The notes beneath the pieces are model-generated. The model was not told the DNA's origin. It ran no database searches and was given only the letters and a program-made list of their open reading frames with translations. The position numbers and the translations under genes were made by a program. DNA of 64,000 nt from Anaerolineaceae bacterium (GTDB lineage: Bacteria > Chloroflexota > Anaerolineae > Anaerolineales > Anaerolineaceae), in the NCBI GenBank assembly GCA_002702705.1, contig PABH01000010.1:1-64000 (forward strand), in the 5' to 3' direction. Positions 53,842-62,381 of the stretch are shown one piece after another. Each line of letters begins with the position of its first letter. The first letter of the stretch is position 1.

Positions 53842-54507
53842 TTGGCAGCAAAAATACTGGTCATTGAAGGAAAACGAGCAGAACGCTCTTCATTTGTTGG
53901 GGGTTTGACCAAAAAATCATATCAAGTGGTCAGCGTACCCAGTGGAAATGCTGCTTCTACCCGTTTAACAAAAGAAGTTTTTGATTTAATTATTGTTGAT
54001 GCCGATTCGATGCGTACCAGCGGGAAACGAATCTGCCAATCTTTAAGGACAAAAATCGACCTCCCCATTATCTTAATTATTGGACCCGACATTAAGAATC
54101 AAGAGGATTTTGAAGCGGATGTTGTTCTCGTACTCCCCTTCACATTACAAAAATTATTAAACCGCATTAAGATGCTTTTACCTGTCAAACCCAGTAATGA
54201 ATTGATCAAAGCAGGCCCATTAGAATTGGATTTGGCACAACGTTGGGTTCAAATTGGGGATAAACACGTTGGACTTACACCACGTCTGGTACGTCTGATG
54301 CAGGCGTTAATGGAACACCCCGGTGAAGTATTTGAACGAGAAGACTTATTTAAATTTGTTTGGGAAACTGAATATACAGGCGATACCCGCACCCTTGATG
54401 TCCATGTCAGCTGGTTACGCCAGGCAATTGAAGAAGATCCCCGTCATCCCGACTATATTAAAACCGTGCGCGGCGTTGGTTATCGTTTGGATTTAAGTAA
54501 AAAATAA
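53842..54507 (+). CDS. OmpR-type transcription factor with atypical receiver domain
   Basis: A 221-residue protein. The C-terminal winged helix is canonical (LTPRLVRLMQALMEHPGEVFERE; TLDVHVSWLRQAIEEDP; VRGVGYRL). The N-terminal receiver keeps an aspartate at about 53 (LIIVDADSM), but the N-terminal acidic pair is reduced to one Glu (VIEGK) and the conserved Lys before Pro-Phe is Leu (VLVLPFTLQKL). Phosphorylation by a standard kinase is therefore doubtful. No kinase gene is adjacent. The start is set at TTG 53842, eight bases after GAGG; a GTG at 53833 is the alternative. Confidence 0.8.
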   Translation: MAAKILVIEGKRAERSSFVGGLTKKSYQVVSVPSGNAASTRLTKEVFDLIIVDADSMRTSGKRICQSLRTKIDLPIILIIGPDIKNQEDFEADVVLVLPFTLQKLLNRIKMLLPVKPSNELIKAGPLELDLAQRWVQIGDKHVGLTPRLVRLMQALMEHPGEVFEREDLFKFVWETEYTGDTRTLDVHVSWLRQAIEEDPRHPDYIKTVRGVGYRLDLSKK

Positions 54508-54535
54508 AGATTTTTTTGGTGTGATTAAGAATTAA

Positions 54536-54562
54536 AAACTGACCATTGAGGTCGGTTTTTTT
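54536..54562 (+). terminator. Intrinsic terminator after the atypical regulator gene
   Basis: Stem AAACTGACC / GGTCGGTTT (54536-54544 with 54550-54558, one G-U pair), a five-base loop and a T run. Confidence 0.85.
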
Positions 54563-54650
54563 ATTAAGTGACTTGCTCGGATCGAAACTTATTCGAAGGT
54601 GTTCTCTTTTATGCGATATAATTTTTCTTTCAATCAGGAGATAATCACCC

Positions 54651-55583
54651 ATGCCGCAACGTGTATTAATCATACTTAACCCCATTGCCAATCATGACCG
54701 CTCCGTTCAGGTCGCCGAAAGCCTAAAAACGAAGTTAGCACAAACTTCCCCGCTGTCTGATGCCCCACAAATTGATTGGGTTGTTTCCCAACGCGCCAAA
54801 GAGACAATATGGCTAGCTCAGGAATCCGGAACACATGGTTACAATCTGGTCATTGCCGCTGGTGGTGATGGAACCGTTCATGAGGTCATTAATGGCCTGA
54901 TGCAGATCCCGCCGGAAAAACGTCCCTTGTTAGGAATCCTTCCCCTTGGTTCCGGAAACGATTTTGCCCACATTTTAGGGCTGCCCATCGATCCATGGTC
55001 AGCTATTCAAACTTGTTTAAATGGGCAGCCAAAAGCTTTGGATATTGGGCTGGTTAGCGATGAATCGAACCGCAGGGAATATTTTAATAACACACTCGGC
55101 ATTGGTTTTGATGCTGTGGTCACCATCCATACCAAACGGATCAAACGAATTCACGGCTTTATGATGTACCTGATCGCCACTTTAAAAACGATTTTTATGG
55201 ATTTTCCCCAGATGGATTTAACTGTGGAAAGTGATGAAAAAAGCTGGCAGCAGCCCACCATCATGTTAACCATTGGAAATGGCCCTCGGGAAGGTGGTGG
55301 TTTTTTGGTAACACCCGAGGCCAAAGTAGACGATGGAATATTCCATTATGCAGCCATCGGAAAAGTTTCTCGTTTCATGATGCTGCGTCTGGTGCCCGAA
55401 GTGATGAAGGGAACCCATGGTCGTTTCCAACAAATTCAAATGGGTACCTGCCGAAAAATGACCATCCACAGCAAGCAGCCTTTATATGCTCATTGTGACG
55501 GGGAGGTTTTTTCCGGCTTTGGTGATACTTTCTATCAATTCACAATTGAGATTCAACCAGGCGCGATCCGAGTCATGAAATGA
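54651..55583 (+). CDS. Diacylglycerol/lipid kinase family protein (YegS/DagK type)
   Basis: A 310-residue lipid kinase. The nucleotide-binding region has ILNPIANHD, the glycine-rich VIAAGGDGTVHEVINGL (GGDGT) and LGILPLGSGNDFAHILGLP. It phosphorylates diacylglycerol or related lipids, feeding phosphatidic acid into membrane lipid synthesis. CAGGAG precedes the ATG. The stop overlaps the plsY start (ATGA, 55580-55583), and the pair makes a coherent phospholipid unit. Confidence 0.9.
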   Translation: MPQRVLIILNPIANHDRSVQVAESLKTKLAQTSPLSDAPQIDWVVSQRAKETIWLAQESGTHGYNLVIAAGGDGTVHEVINGLMQIPPEKRPLLGILPLGSGNDFAHILGLPIDPWSAIQTCLNGQPKALDIGLVSDESNRREYFNNTLGIGFDAVVTIHTKRIKRIHGFMMYLIATLKTIFMDFPQMDLTVESDEKSWQQPTIMLTIGNGPREGGGFLVTPEAKVDDGIFHYAAIGKVSRFMMLRLVPEVMKGTHGRFQQIQMGTCRKMTIHSKQPLYAHCDGEVFSGFGDTFYQFTIEIQPGAIRVMK

Positions 55584-56194
55584 ATTTAACTGTTTTTCTT
55601 TACGCAATAGGCTTTGCATTCTTAGGTTACCTGAGCGGATCGTTACCTTTTTCCATTTGGGTCACACGACTAATTAAAGGAGTCGATGTTCGTGACAGCG
55701 GTTCCGGGCATGCGACCACAACCAATACCTTTCGGCAAGCTGGTTTTCTACCGGGGGCCCTGGTGTTGATTCTGGATATTACCAAAGGCTTTTTACCCAC
55801 CTGGCTGGCTTTACGGTATGCCCCCACAGGATGGATCATCCCCCTCACCGCTTTTTTAACCGTGGTAGGGCACTGTTGGCCTGTATTTGCCGGATTTCGC
55901 GGCGGTATGGGGATGGCCTCTGCGCAAGGCGCACTGCTGGCCGCGGCACCCTTGGCGGTACCGGTTTGTGTTGGTTTTGTCGTTTTACTGATGTTGATCT
56001 TAAAACACAGCGCCCGTGCCAGTATTTTCGCTGGTCTCAGTTTTGCACCATTGGTATGGCTGGTGGGTCTGCGGGGTATCGTAATTTGGGTAGCACTGGC
56101 TGTTGGCTTGGTAATCGCCATCCGTTATCTGATCGATTGGAACCGGGAATATAAAGAACTTTGGCTGGATCGGGATAAAAAAACAACCGATTGA
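55580..56194 (+). CDS. plsY: Glycerol-3-phosphate acyltransferase PlsY
   Basis: A 204-residue membrane enzyme that acylates glycerol-3-phosphate from acyl-phosphate. Family motifs: YLSGSLPFSIWVTRL, DVRDSGSGHATTTNTFRQAG (motif 1), and VVGHCWPVFAGFRGGMGMA. The usual SGNxGxTN is SGHATTTN here and the usual GGKGVAT is GGMGMAS, so two family motifs are altered. Six hydrophobic segments are present. It is coupled to the lipid kinase gene. It could act on a variant donor or be less active; that is inference. Confidence 0.85.
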   Translation: MNLTVFLYAIGFAFLGYLSGSLPFSIWVTRLIKGVDVRDSGSGHATTTNTFRQAGFLPGALVLILDITKGFLPTWLALRYAPTGWIIPLTAFLTVVGHCWPVFAGFRGGMGMASAQGALLAAAPLAVPVCVGFVVLLMLILKHSARASIFAGLSFAPLVWLVGLRGIVIWVALAVGLVIAIRYLIDWNREYKELWLDRDKKTTD

Positions 56195-56212
56195 TCTGAG
56201 TGGACAGTTGGT

Positions 56213-56230
56213 TTTTTGGTGTACCAAAAA
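56213..56230. terminator. Possible short terminator between plsY and the PHP-CBS-DUF294 gene
   Basis: TTTTTGG (56213-56219) pairs with CCAAAAA (56224-56230) around TGTA. The stem is short and AT-rich; it lies between converging stops and could serve both strands weakly. Confidence 0.4.
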
Positions 56231-56237
56231 CTTTAAT

Positions 56238-59200
56238 TTAAATACCACCCAAAAAGTCATAACTGATCTTCTTTTGCACAGCGGAAATTTGGGAGAAGGC
56301 CTGTTTTAACAATTCTTGTTGAATATAACCCAGTTTGGCTGGATGGATAATATTTTGTGGCGAAAGCCCCGCCTGGATTGCACTCATCTGATTCTGAAGA
56401 CGGAGCTGCATTAATACATCATACGCGGCGATCATCTCGTCTCGATTGGCTGGAAGAATGATGTTTCTTTCGCACAGGGCTTTAATCCGTTCCACAGTGT
56501 GGGTCTGGTTAAGTTGATGCTTTAACGCATATAAGCGGGCATAACTCACAATCGGCATCATCGCGTCTTTCAGGTTAATTTCTCCGGCGTGTTCGGTGGC
56601 TCCTCCACTCAGATAAATATTTCCCAAAAGGCGAACCGGCGGTTTAAATTGGATCGCGTTTTGGGCAAAATAATGGAAAAAGGCAGTTTCATCTTTTAAT
56701 ACGCCGTGAATAAAATGACGTAAATCCAAAGCCAGGTCCGTATCTCCATAAACCGGGCGAAAGTCAAAAAAGATACTCAAATTGATGATTTCTTGCGGTT
56801 CAGGATTTTGGATCCAATCCACAAATGCTGCTTCCCAATCCGATAAGGAACGACACCAACGCGGATTATTTGCCATTACCTGTCCTGCACACAAGGTATA
56901 CCCTGCTTTGTCCAACCCCCGACAAACGATGGCCCCCAACTTTAGGAAATACGCCTGTACCTGATCAGGTGCCATGTGTTCGGAAGGAGAATAAATAATG
57001 CCATTGTCCTGATCTGTTAATAAGGTCTGTTCCTGGCGTCCCTGGCTGCCCATGCTGATAAATACAAATGGGGCTGGCGGCGGACCCAATTCTGCCACTG
57101 CCAATTGAATTAACCGCTCCGTGACGGCATCACAAATCCCTGCTAACATATTGGTAACATGCTGGGGGCGCAGGCTGCTGTCTAAAAGTGTTTTGGCTAA
57201 AGCCGGTGCCAGGGCAGCATGGCGAGCCACCACTTCTGCCGTCTCCGCACGAGATATTTCACGCGATAAAACAATCGGGCCGTACCGGTGAAATTGGATC
57301 AGTGATTTATTGTCAATCACATTGACAATTTTTCCATTCTGATCTTCCACCGCCAAATGGCGGACCCCTCTTTCTTCCATTCGATTTAACGCTTCATAAA
57401 TCAAGGCGTTTTCTGATATTTTGGTCAGGGGAGAACTCATGATGGTGTGAATCGGCGAATCAAGGGGTATATTTTCAGCCAGCACCCTGGCACGCAAATC
57501 GTGGTCGGTAATAATGCCAATAATGGCCGAGTTTTCGCTTGCTACAAGCGAAGCCGTAACGTTTTGTTCTGTCATTAACCGGGTTAACTCTTGAATAGTG
57601 GTGAACATATTACAAACCACCACATTCCTGCCCAGGCGGTTAATCGGTTCATGTAAAAACAACAAGGATGCCTGCAATTTTTCAATCAGCGCTTCTCGTG
57701 CCGTTTTTTGTTTCCACGCCGCCGTCACATCTTCCAACACACCATCAATATATCGAGCATGGGATTTTTCATCCGTCACCAAACGAGCGGAAAGAGAAAT
57801 ATACCGAACGGTTGAGGTTTCAGTGATCCAATAAATCAGGTGATTCCGGATTTCGCCTTTGTTAATTAATGTTTCCATCACGGAATCAAATTCTGCGGCA
57901 TCCGAAAACAACTGTGCCAAAGTGGGTTGGGATTCATGGTACTGCGAAAAAAAGACCTCAGTGGCAGGGTTCATTTCTAATAAAGCCCCTTGACGGGCAG
58001 CACTGGCCCGGAATAACCCGATTGGAACAGTTTGGGCTGCATGGAAAATAGATTGTTCTGCCAATAGACCGGATTGCGCACTTACATCTTTGGTTAATAA
58101 AATAAATCCTCGTTGGCCTGCAAAATTAATTGGATTCACAGTAATCACCGTTTCCAACTGCTGTCCACCCGCTTGTTTTAAGAAGCCATGAAAAACTTTA
58201 CCGGTTTGGATTTTATCATTGGAAATCAAATTCAAATGTTCCCAGATAGGCAAGTTATCCGCCTCTCGGGGCAGCAAATCACTCAATTCCAAAAATTCCA
58301 ATTGCTGGGATGTATACCCAGTCATTTGTAAAAATACCGGGTTCACGTACTGGAAGCGGTCGTCCACGATCAAAACAGTACCTTCTGTGGTGGATTCAAT
58401 TAAGGCATGGTATCGCTCGGTGGATTCCCCAAGATCATCCACTACTTCCTGGCGTTCATGTTCAACACGCAAACTCTGCTGCAAAACGAAGATCAATAAA
58501 ATCACCACCGCACCTGAAATAATGAATGAGGTATTGATCAGGCTCTGTTCGAGGCGGGTTATCTCCTGATGAACATCATCAATATAAATACCCGTACCGA
58601 TCACCCAGCCCCAAGGTTCAAATCCTTTCACATAAGACTCTTTCGGTTCCAAGCGCTGGGGATCATCATTCCACTGCCAGACGTAATCAATATAACCTTC
58701 CCCTTCCCGCCGCACCATATCTGCAAATTCAACAAAAATCGCAACACCGCGCGGATCCTTGAAGCCGGATAAGTCCTGTCCGTTTAAGTCAGCCCGATAA
58801 GGATGCATAATCATTTTTGGCGACAAATCCTGAATCCAAAAATAGTCTTTTCCTTCCGGACCATAACGCAGCGATTCAATCCGGTTAATTGCCAATGCTT
58901 GAGCCTCCTCTTTTGTAAACAAACCATTTTCTTCATCCCGCTGGTAAGATGCCAAAATACTATAAGCGGAGTTTGTGAGTTCTCGGATCATTTCATGTTT
59001 TCGATCCATTAAGGTTTCTTCAAAGGAAGGTAAAATAATTCCCCAAATCGAAGCCAAAAATAACGTGATGGCAATTAACGTTGGCAAAAAGATGCGTAAA
59101 ACATAAGAACGGCGCCGAAAGTGTTTTGGTTTTGAGGGTTTGTTTACCCCATTGGTTTTACTTTCAACTGCCCTCTTTTGTAAAGCGGAAGCGTTGATTG

Positions 59201-59948
59201 AAAAGTTTGCCGTGTTAAAAAGCGCCTGTCGAAAAAGGCTCCATTTTTCATACGGCATTTGAATGGCAAATGAATTGACTGAGAGTCCATTCATCGCATG
59301 GAAATCCGTGCCCGCACTCACCAGCAGGTCATATTTTTCCGCTAGTTGGGTTAACATGGCGGTTTCTTCTTCCGTATAAGCACTGTAAATTGCTTCGATC
59401 CCATCCAGGCCTCGTTCTTTTAATTCCGAGATAAGGATTTCCAATTGATCCGGATCCGTTTCATAAAGCAAAGGGTGTGCCAAAAAAGCCAGACCTTTGG
59501 CATTGTGCAGCAGGGTTATCCCATCTTCCAGATCAAGAACACCATCCTGCGCTCGGCTGACAGCCTCTATTTCATTTACATATCCGGCATGGTTGGCACC
59601 TAATTTCCGTAAGGAACCGGCAATGCTGTGAACTTCCAAATCATGCACCTGGCGCAAAGAGAGTAAAGTGGCTAACAATTCAGGGGTTTCGGGATCAAAT
59701 CCATAACCCAGGATGTGAATTTCTCGCCCCCGGTACTGAGTGGATAATTCAAGTCCAGAAATACAGACCACATTCCTTTTTTTTAATGCTTCCTGAAAAC
59801 GAGGCAAACCTTCCAGACTGTTATGATCTGTCAGCGCAGTATAACGCACCCCGGCGGCTGCCAGATGGCCTGCCAAAACCTCAGGGGTTAATTCGCCATC
59901 ACTAAACATCGTGTGGCTGTGAAAATTCACTGGAATCGTATTTTTCAT
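56238..59948 (-). CDS. PHP - Cache - PAS - CBS - DUF294 nucleotidyltransferase fusion protein
   Basis: A 1236-residue multidomain protein. Residues 1-225 form a PHP phosphoesterase with all metal motifs (HSHTMFSDG 10-18, DH 41-42, GLEL with E67, H78, H158, GTDFH 213-217). A membrane helix (283-305), an sCache_2-type sensor (about 310-465: KDYFWIQDLSPKMIMHPY) and a second helix (472-492) follow. Then PAS (about 510-630), a second PAS-like region, a CBS pair (about 790-900), and a DUF294 GlnD-like nucleotidyltransferase (MGSQGRQEQTLLTDQDNG) with its C-terminal helical domain. It is downstream of the ActP-like symporter gene; CBS-DUF294 proteins often accompany such symporters. The N-terminal PHP addition is unusual. 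Role: inferred extracellular-ligand sensing coupled to nucleotide or protein modification. Confidence 0.85.
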   Translation of the reverse strand: MKNTIPVNFHSHTMFSDGELTPEVLAGHLAAAGVRYTALTDHNSLEGLPRFQEALKKRNVVCISGLELSTQYRGREIHILGYGFDPETPELLATLLSLRQVHDLEVHSIAGSLRKLGANHAGYVNEIEAVSRAQDGVLDLEDGITLLHNAKGLAFLAHPLLYETDPDQLEILISELKERGLDGIEAIYSAYTEEETAMLTQLAEKYDLLVSAGTDFHAMNGLSVNSFAIQMPYEKWSLFRQALFNTANFSINASALQKRAVESKTNGVNKPSKPKHFRRRSYVLRIFLPTLIAITLFLASIWGIILPSFEETLMDRKHEMIRELTNSAYSILASYQRDEENGLFTKEEAQALAINRIESLRYGPEGKDYFWIQDLSPKMIMHPYRADLNGQDLSGFKDPRGVAIFVEFADMVRREGEGYIDYVWQWNDDPQRLEPKESYVKGFEPWGWVIGTGIYIDDVHQEITRLEQSLINTSFIISGAVVILLIFVLQQSLRVEHERQEVVDDLGESTERYHALIESTTEGTVLIVDDRFQYVNPVFLQMTGYTSQQLEFLELSDLLPREADNLPIWEHLNLISNDKIQTGKVFHGFLKQAGGQQLETVITVNPINFAGQRGFILLTKDVSAQSGLLAEQSIFHAAQTVPIGLFRASAARQGALLEMNPATEVFFSQYHESQPTLAQLFSDAAEFDSVMETLINKGEIRNHLIYWITETSTVRYISLSARLVTDEKSHARYIDGVLEDVTAAWKQKTAREALIEKLQASLLFLHEPINRLGRNVVVCNMFTTIQELTRLMTEQNVTASLVASENSAIIGIITDHDLRARVLAENIPLDSPIHTIMSSPLTKISENALIYEALNRMEERGVRHLAVEDQNGKIVNVIDNKSLIQFHRYGPIVLSREISRAETAEVVARHAALAPALAKTLLDSSLRPQHVTNMLAGICDAVTERLIQLAVAELGPPPAPFVFISMGSQGRQEQTLLTDQDNGIIYSPSEHMAPDQVQAYFLKLGAIVCRGLDKAGYTLCAGQVMANNPRWCRSLSDWEAAFVDWIQNPEPQEIINLSIFFDFRPVYGDTDLALDLRHFIHGVLKDETAFFHYFAQNAIQFKPPVRLLGNIYLSGGATEHAGEINLKDAMMPIVSYARLYALKHQLNQTHTVERIKALCERNIILPANRDEMIAAYDVLMQLRLQNQMSAIQAGLSPQNIIHPAKLGYIQQELLKQAFSQISAVQKKISYDFLGGI

Positions 59949-59955
59949 AAGAATT

Positions 59956-59990
59956 TATGGCGGGATGATTTTATTGTACATCCCGCCATA
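59956..59990 (-). other. Perfect 12-bp hairpin abutting the start codon of the PHP-CBS-DUF294 gene
   Basis: TATGGCGGGATG (59956-59967) pairs with CATCCCGCCATA (59979-59990) around 11 bases. In the leftward transcript the stem ends seven bases before the ATG at 59948, and no Shine-Dalgarno is visible. T residues lie before, not after, the stem, so it does not look like an intrinsic terminator. Confidence 0.7.
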
Positions 59991-60002
59991 AAAAATTGGT
60001 AG

Positions 60003-61898
60003 TTAAGCTTTGATAATACCTTTCTTGGGAGTCAAAAGTGAAACAACCACCAGGGTGATAAAACTTAATGGAATCGAGACAATCCCAGGGTTGGATAACG
60101 GAATGGGTGCATCCAAAGGACTTAAACCATATAGAGAGAATAATTCTGGTGAAAGGGCAATCATGCCAAGGGAAACCACAATACCCACAATGATTGACGC
60201 TGCAATCCCCTTGGCCGTGGTTTTTTTCCAGAACAGGAGCATGATGATCGCCGGCAAATTAGCTGAAGCTGCCACGGCAAAAGCCAAGCCCACCAGGAAG
60301 GACACATTCATACCCTTAAACAGGATACCAAGCAAGATAGCAATTCCACCAACCACAAAGGCCGAAATTTTCCCCGCATTCACTTTTTGGCGGTCATCCA
60401 TCTTAATCTTAAAATAACGATCAAACAAGTCGTGGGCAATTGCACCGGAAGCAGCAACAATCAAACCGCTGACTGTGCCCAGAATGGTAGCAAACGCTAT
60501 TGCCGAAATGATCGCGAATAACATTTCTCCAAAAGAGCGGGCCAATAATGGAGCAGACATATTGTTATCCGCTGGGTTAATAACACCATTTGTCATAGCG
60601 CCCAAACCCATAAATAAGGTCAGAATATAAAAGAAACCAATAGCTGCGATGGCAACAATGGTTGATTTACGGGCGCTGGCCGGGTTTGGTACGGTGTAAT
60701 AACGAATCAAAATATGGGGTAAAGCAGCCGTTCCCAGGAAAAGCGCCAACATTAAGGAAAGAAAGTCAATCCGCTCTAGTGGGGTTCCTTCGACCTTAAA
60801 TTTCAAACCGGGACGCATTATTTTGTCACCGCTGACTTCTTTTGGATAATAAACCGTAACCTTATCCCCGCCTTCGCTGACAAAACTGGCGTTTTTCCAG
60901 GTTCGTACAATGGTATCTTTATCGGTCAATGTCGCTAGAAACTCAAAAATACCCAATCGCCCCGTATTGACATTTTCTTCTCCGCGGATTTGTTCCAAAT
61001 TACTCACCTGACGTAATTCGTTATCCACAGATTCCGGCGCGCCATTAATCCATTTTTCATTACCTTTAAATACAACCGATTGGGTTTCTTTTAAGGTCAG
61101 GACACCATCATGTTCATAAAGGTACCACCAGCCTTCCAATCCTTCGTGTTCCATTTTTACAAATTCCAAACCACTCTTAAGGGAGGCTTGTTCCAATACG
61201 GTCCAACCAGGTTCAGAAACCTGAAACTGATCACCAGACATTGTAGCTTCCAGATTAGTGTATTGATAAAATGGCACCTTGCCGCCCTGATCCGGCTGTG
61301 TGGACAAACCCCGGATTAAAACGGCACCCACCAAAACGGATGAGAAAATAATTAACAACGTTCCTTTTAAAAATTGAACATAGGTTGTGGATGCCATTCC
61401 GGCTGTAGCAACAATCGTAATAACGATTGCACCGACCATAATAACACCCCATGCGTGCGGAATCCCCAGCAAGGGTTCTACCAACACGCCCGCACCTACC
61501 ATTTGCGGGATGAGATAACAAATAGAAACAATCAGGGTGCTGATTGCAGCAAAAAGTTTAATGCCGCGCGAGTTATAGTTGGCATCCAACGCATCGGTGA
61601 ACGTATATTTTCCCAAACGTTTCATCGGTTCTGCGACCACAAATAAGGCCACAATCCAACCAGCCAGATACCCAATCGAATACAAAAAACCGTCATAACC
61701 GACGGTTGCAATCATGCCGCAGATTCCCAAAAATGAAGCCGCAGAAAGATAGTCGCCTGCAAATGCAATCCCATTGACGCTCCAATGGATTTTCCCACCA
61801 GCAGCATAATATCCGCTGGATGTTTTTGCTCGATTACCCAAATAAAGGGAAAGCCCTATCACAAAAACTACAAAGATGAAAAAGATGATCACTGCCAT
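60003..61898 (-). CDS. ActP-like sodium:solute symporter (acetate-type) with extra soluble insertion
   Basis: A 631-residue SSS-family transporter. SAASFLGICGMIATVGYDGF, LYSIGYLAGWIVALFVVAEP and YLIPQMVGAGVLVEPLLG closely follow ActP acetate permeases; GLAFAVAASANLPAIIMLLFW is another family helix. A segment of about 165 residues (205-370) that is hydrophilic and extracytoplasmic in appearance is inserted between two membrane helices, as in the longer symporter subgroup. Substrate is probably acetate or a related short carboxylate. It begins four bases after the DUF485-like gene and is followed by the PHP-CBS-DUF294 gene. Confidence 0.88.
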   Translation of the reverse strand: MAVIIFFIFVVFVIGLSLYLGNRAKTSSGYYAAGGKIHWSVNGIAFAGDYLSAASFLGICGMIATVGYDGFLYSIGYLAGWIVALFVVAEPMKRLGKYTFTDALDANYNSRGIKLFAAISTLIVSICYLIPQMVGAGVLVEPLLGIPHAWGVIMVGAIVITIVATAGMASTTYVQFLKGTLLIIFSSVLVGAVLIRGLSTQPDQGGKVPFYQYTNLEATMSGDQFQVSEPGWTVLEQASLKSGLEFVKMEHEGLEGWWYLYEHDGVLTLKETQSVVFKGNEKWINGAPESVDNELRQVSNLEQIRGEENVNTGRLGIFEFLATLTDKDTIVRTWKNASFVSEGGDKVTVYYPKEVSGDKIMRPGLKFKVEGTPLERIDFLSLMLALFLGTAALPHILIRYYTVPNPASARKSTIVAIAAIGFFYILTLFMGLGAMTNGVINPADNNMSAPLLARSFGEMLFAIISAIAFATILGTVSGLIVAASGAIAHDLFDRYFKIKMDDRQKVNAGKISAFVVGGIAILLGILFKGMNVSFLVGLAFAVAASANLPAIIMLLFWKKTTAKGIAASIIVGIVVSLGMIALSPELFSLYGLSPLDAPIPLSNPGIVSIPLSFITLVVVSLLTPKKGIIKA

Positions 61899-61902
61899 GA
61901 GA

Positions 61903-62223
61903 TTATGATTTCCCCTTCTTTTTGGTATTGGATTTTAAATGTTTCTTTTTACCCTTTTTCTCCAATTCCGCTTCTTTTTTACGGCACATGGCATCATAAA
62001 CCAGCGCCTCCAAGAGCGCTACAATGATGAGCGCAAAGCCATACACAGTCGCCAGGTTGAGCCCAAAAAAAATGATGACACCCATCGTTTGTGGACTGAT
62101 CAAATTGATGGCTACAAATCCGGCATAAAACAATGCGTAAAAACTAAACATCCAGATGCCAAGACGCACCTTGTATAACCTCGCAGGATCTTTTCCTGAA
62201 GGTGTTGCGGGTTCATGCAACAT
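61903..62223 (-). CDS. DUF485/DUF4212-like small membrane protein of the symporter
   Basis: A 106-residue protein with two hydrophobic segments (WMFSFYALFYAGFVAINLI and VYGFALIIVALLEALVYDA) and a very basic Lys-rich tail. Size, topology and location directly before an ActP-like gene match the YjcH (DUF485) or DUF4212 partner proteins of these symporters. The function of the partner is unknown. AAGGAG lies before the ATG at 62223; this is the first gene of the operon. Confidence 0.8.
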   Translation of the reverse strand: MLHEPATPSGKDPARLYKVRLGIWMFSFYALFYAGFVAINLISPQTMGVIIFFGLNLATVYGFALIIVALLEALVYDAMCRKKEAELEKKGKKKHLKSNTKKKGKS

Positions 62224-62317
62224 ATATTAACTCCTTGTTTATCTGTTGGGGGGATTGGTAAATTTTATTATAGCGAAATCAATAAAAAAACACCATTAAA
62301 AATGGAATTAAATAGTT

Positions 62318-62351
62318 AATATATTCACAATCTGAAGTTTGTGAATATATT
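62318..62351. promoter_or_regulatory. Long inverted repeat upstream of the symporter operon
   Basis: AATATATTCACAA (62318-62330) pairs with TTGTGAATATATT (62339-62351) around eight bases. A T run follows only on the rightward strand, where no gene ends, and the position about 95 bases upstream of the symporter operon suits an operator. It might also serve as a terminator for the phosphatase gene. Confidence 0.5.
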
Positions 62352-62381
62352 TTTTAGTTATAAAAACTACCGCTCAAACTA

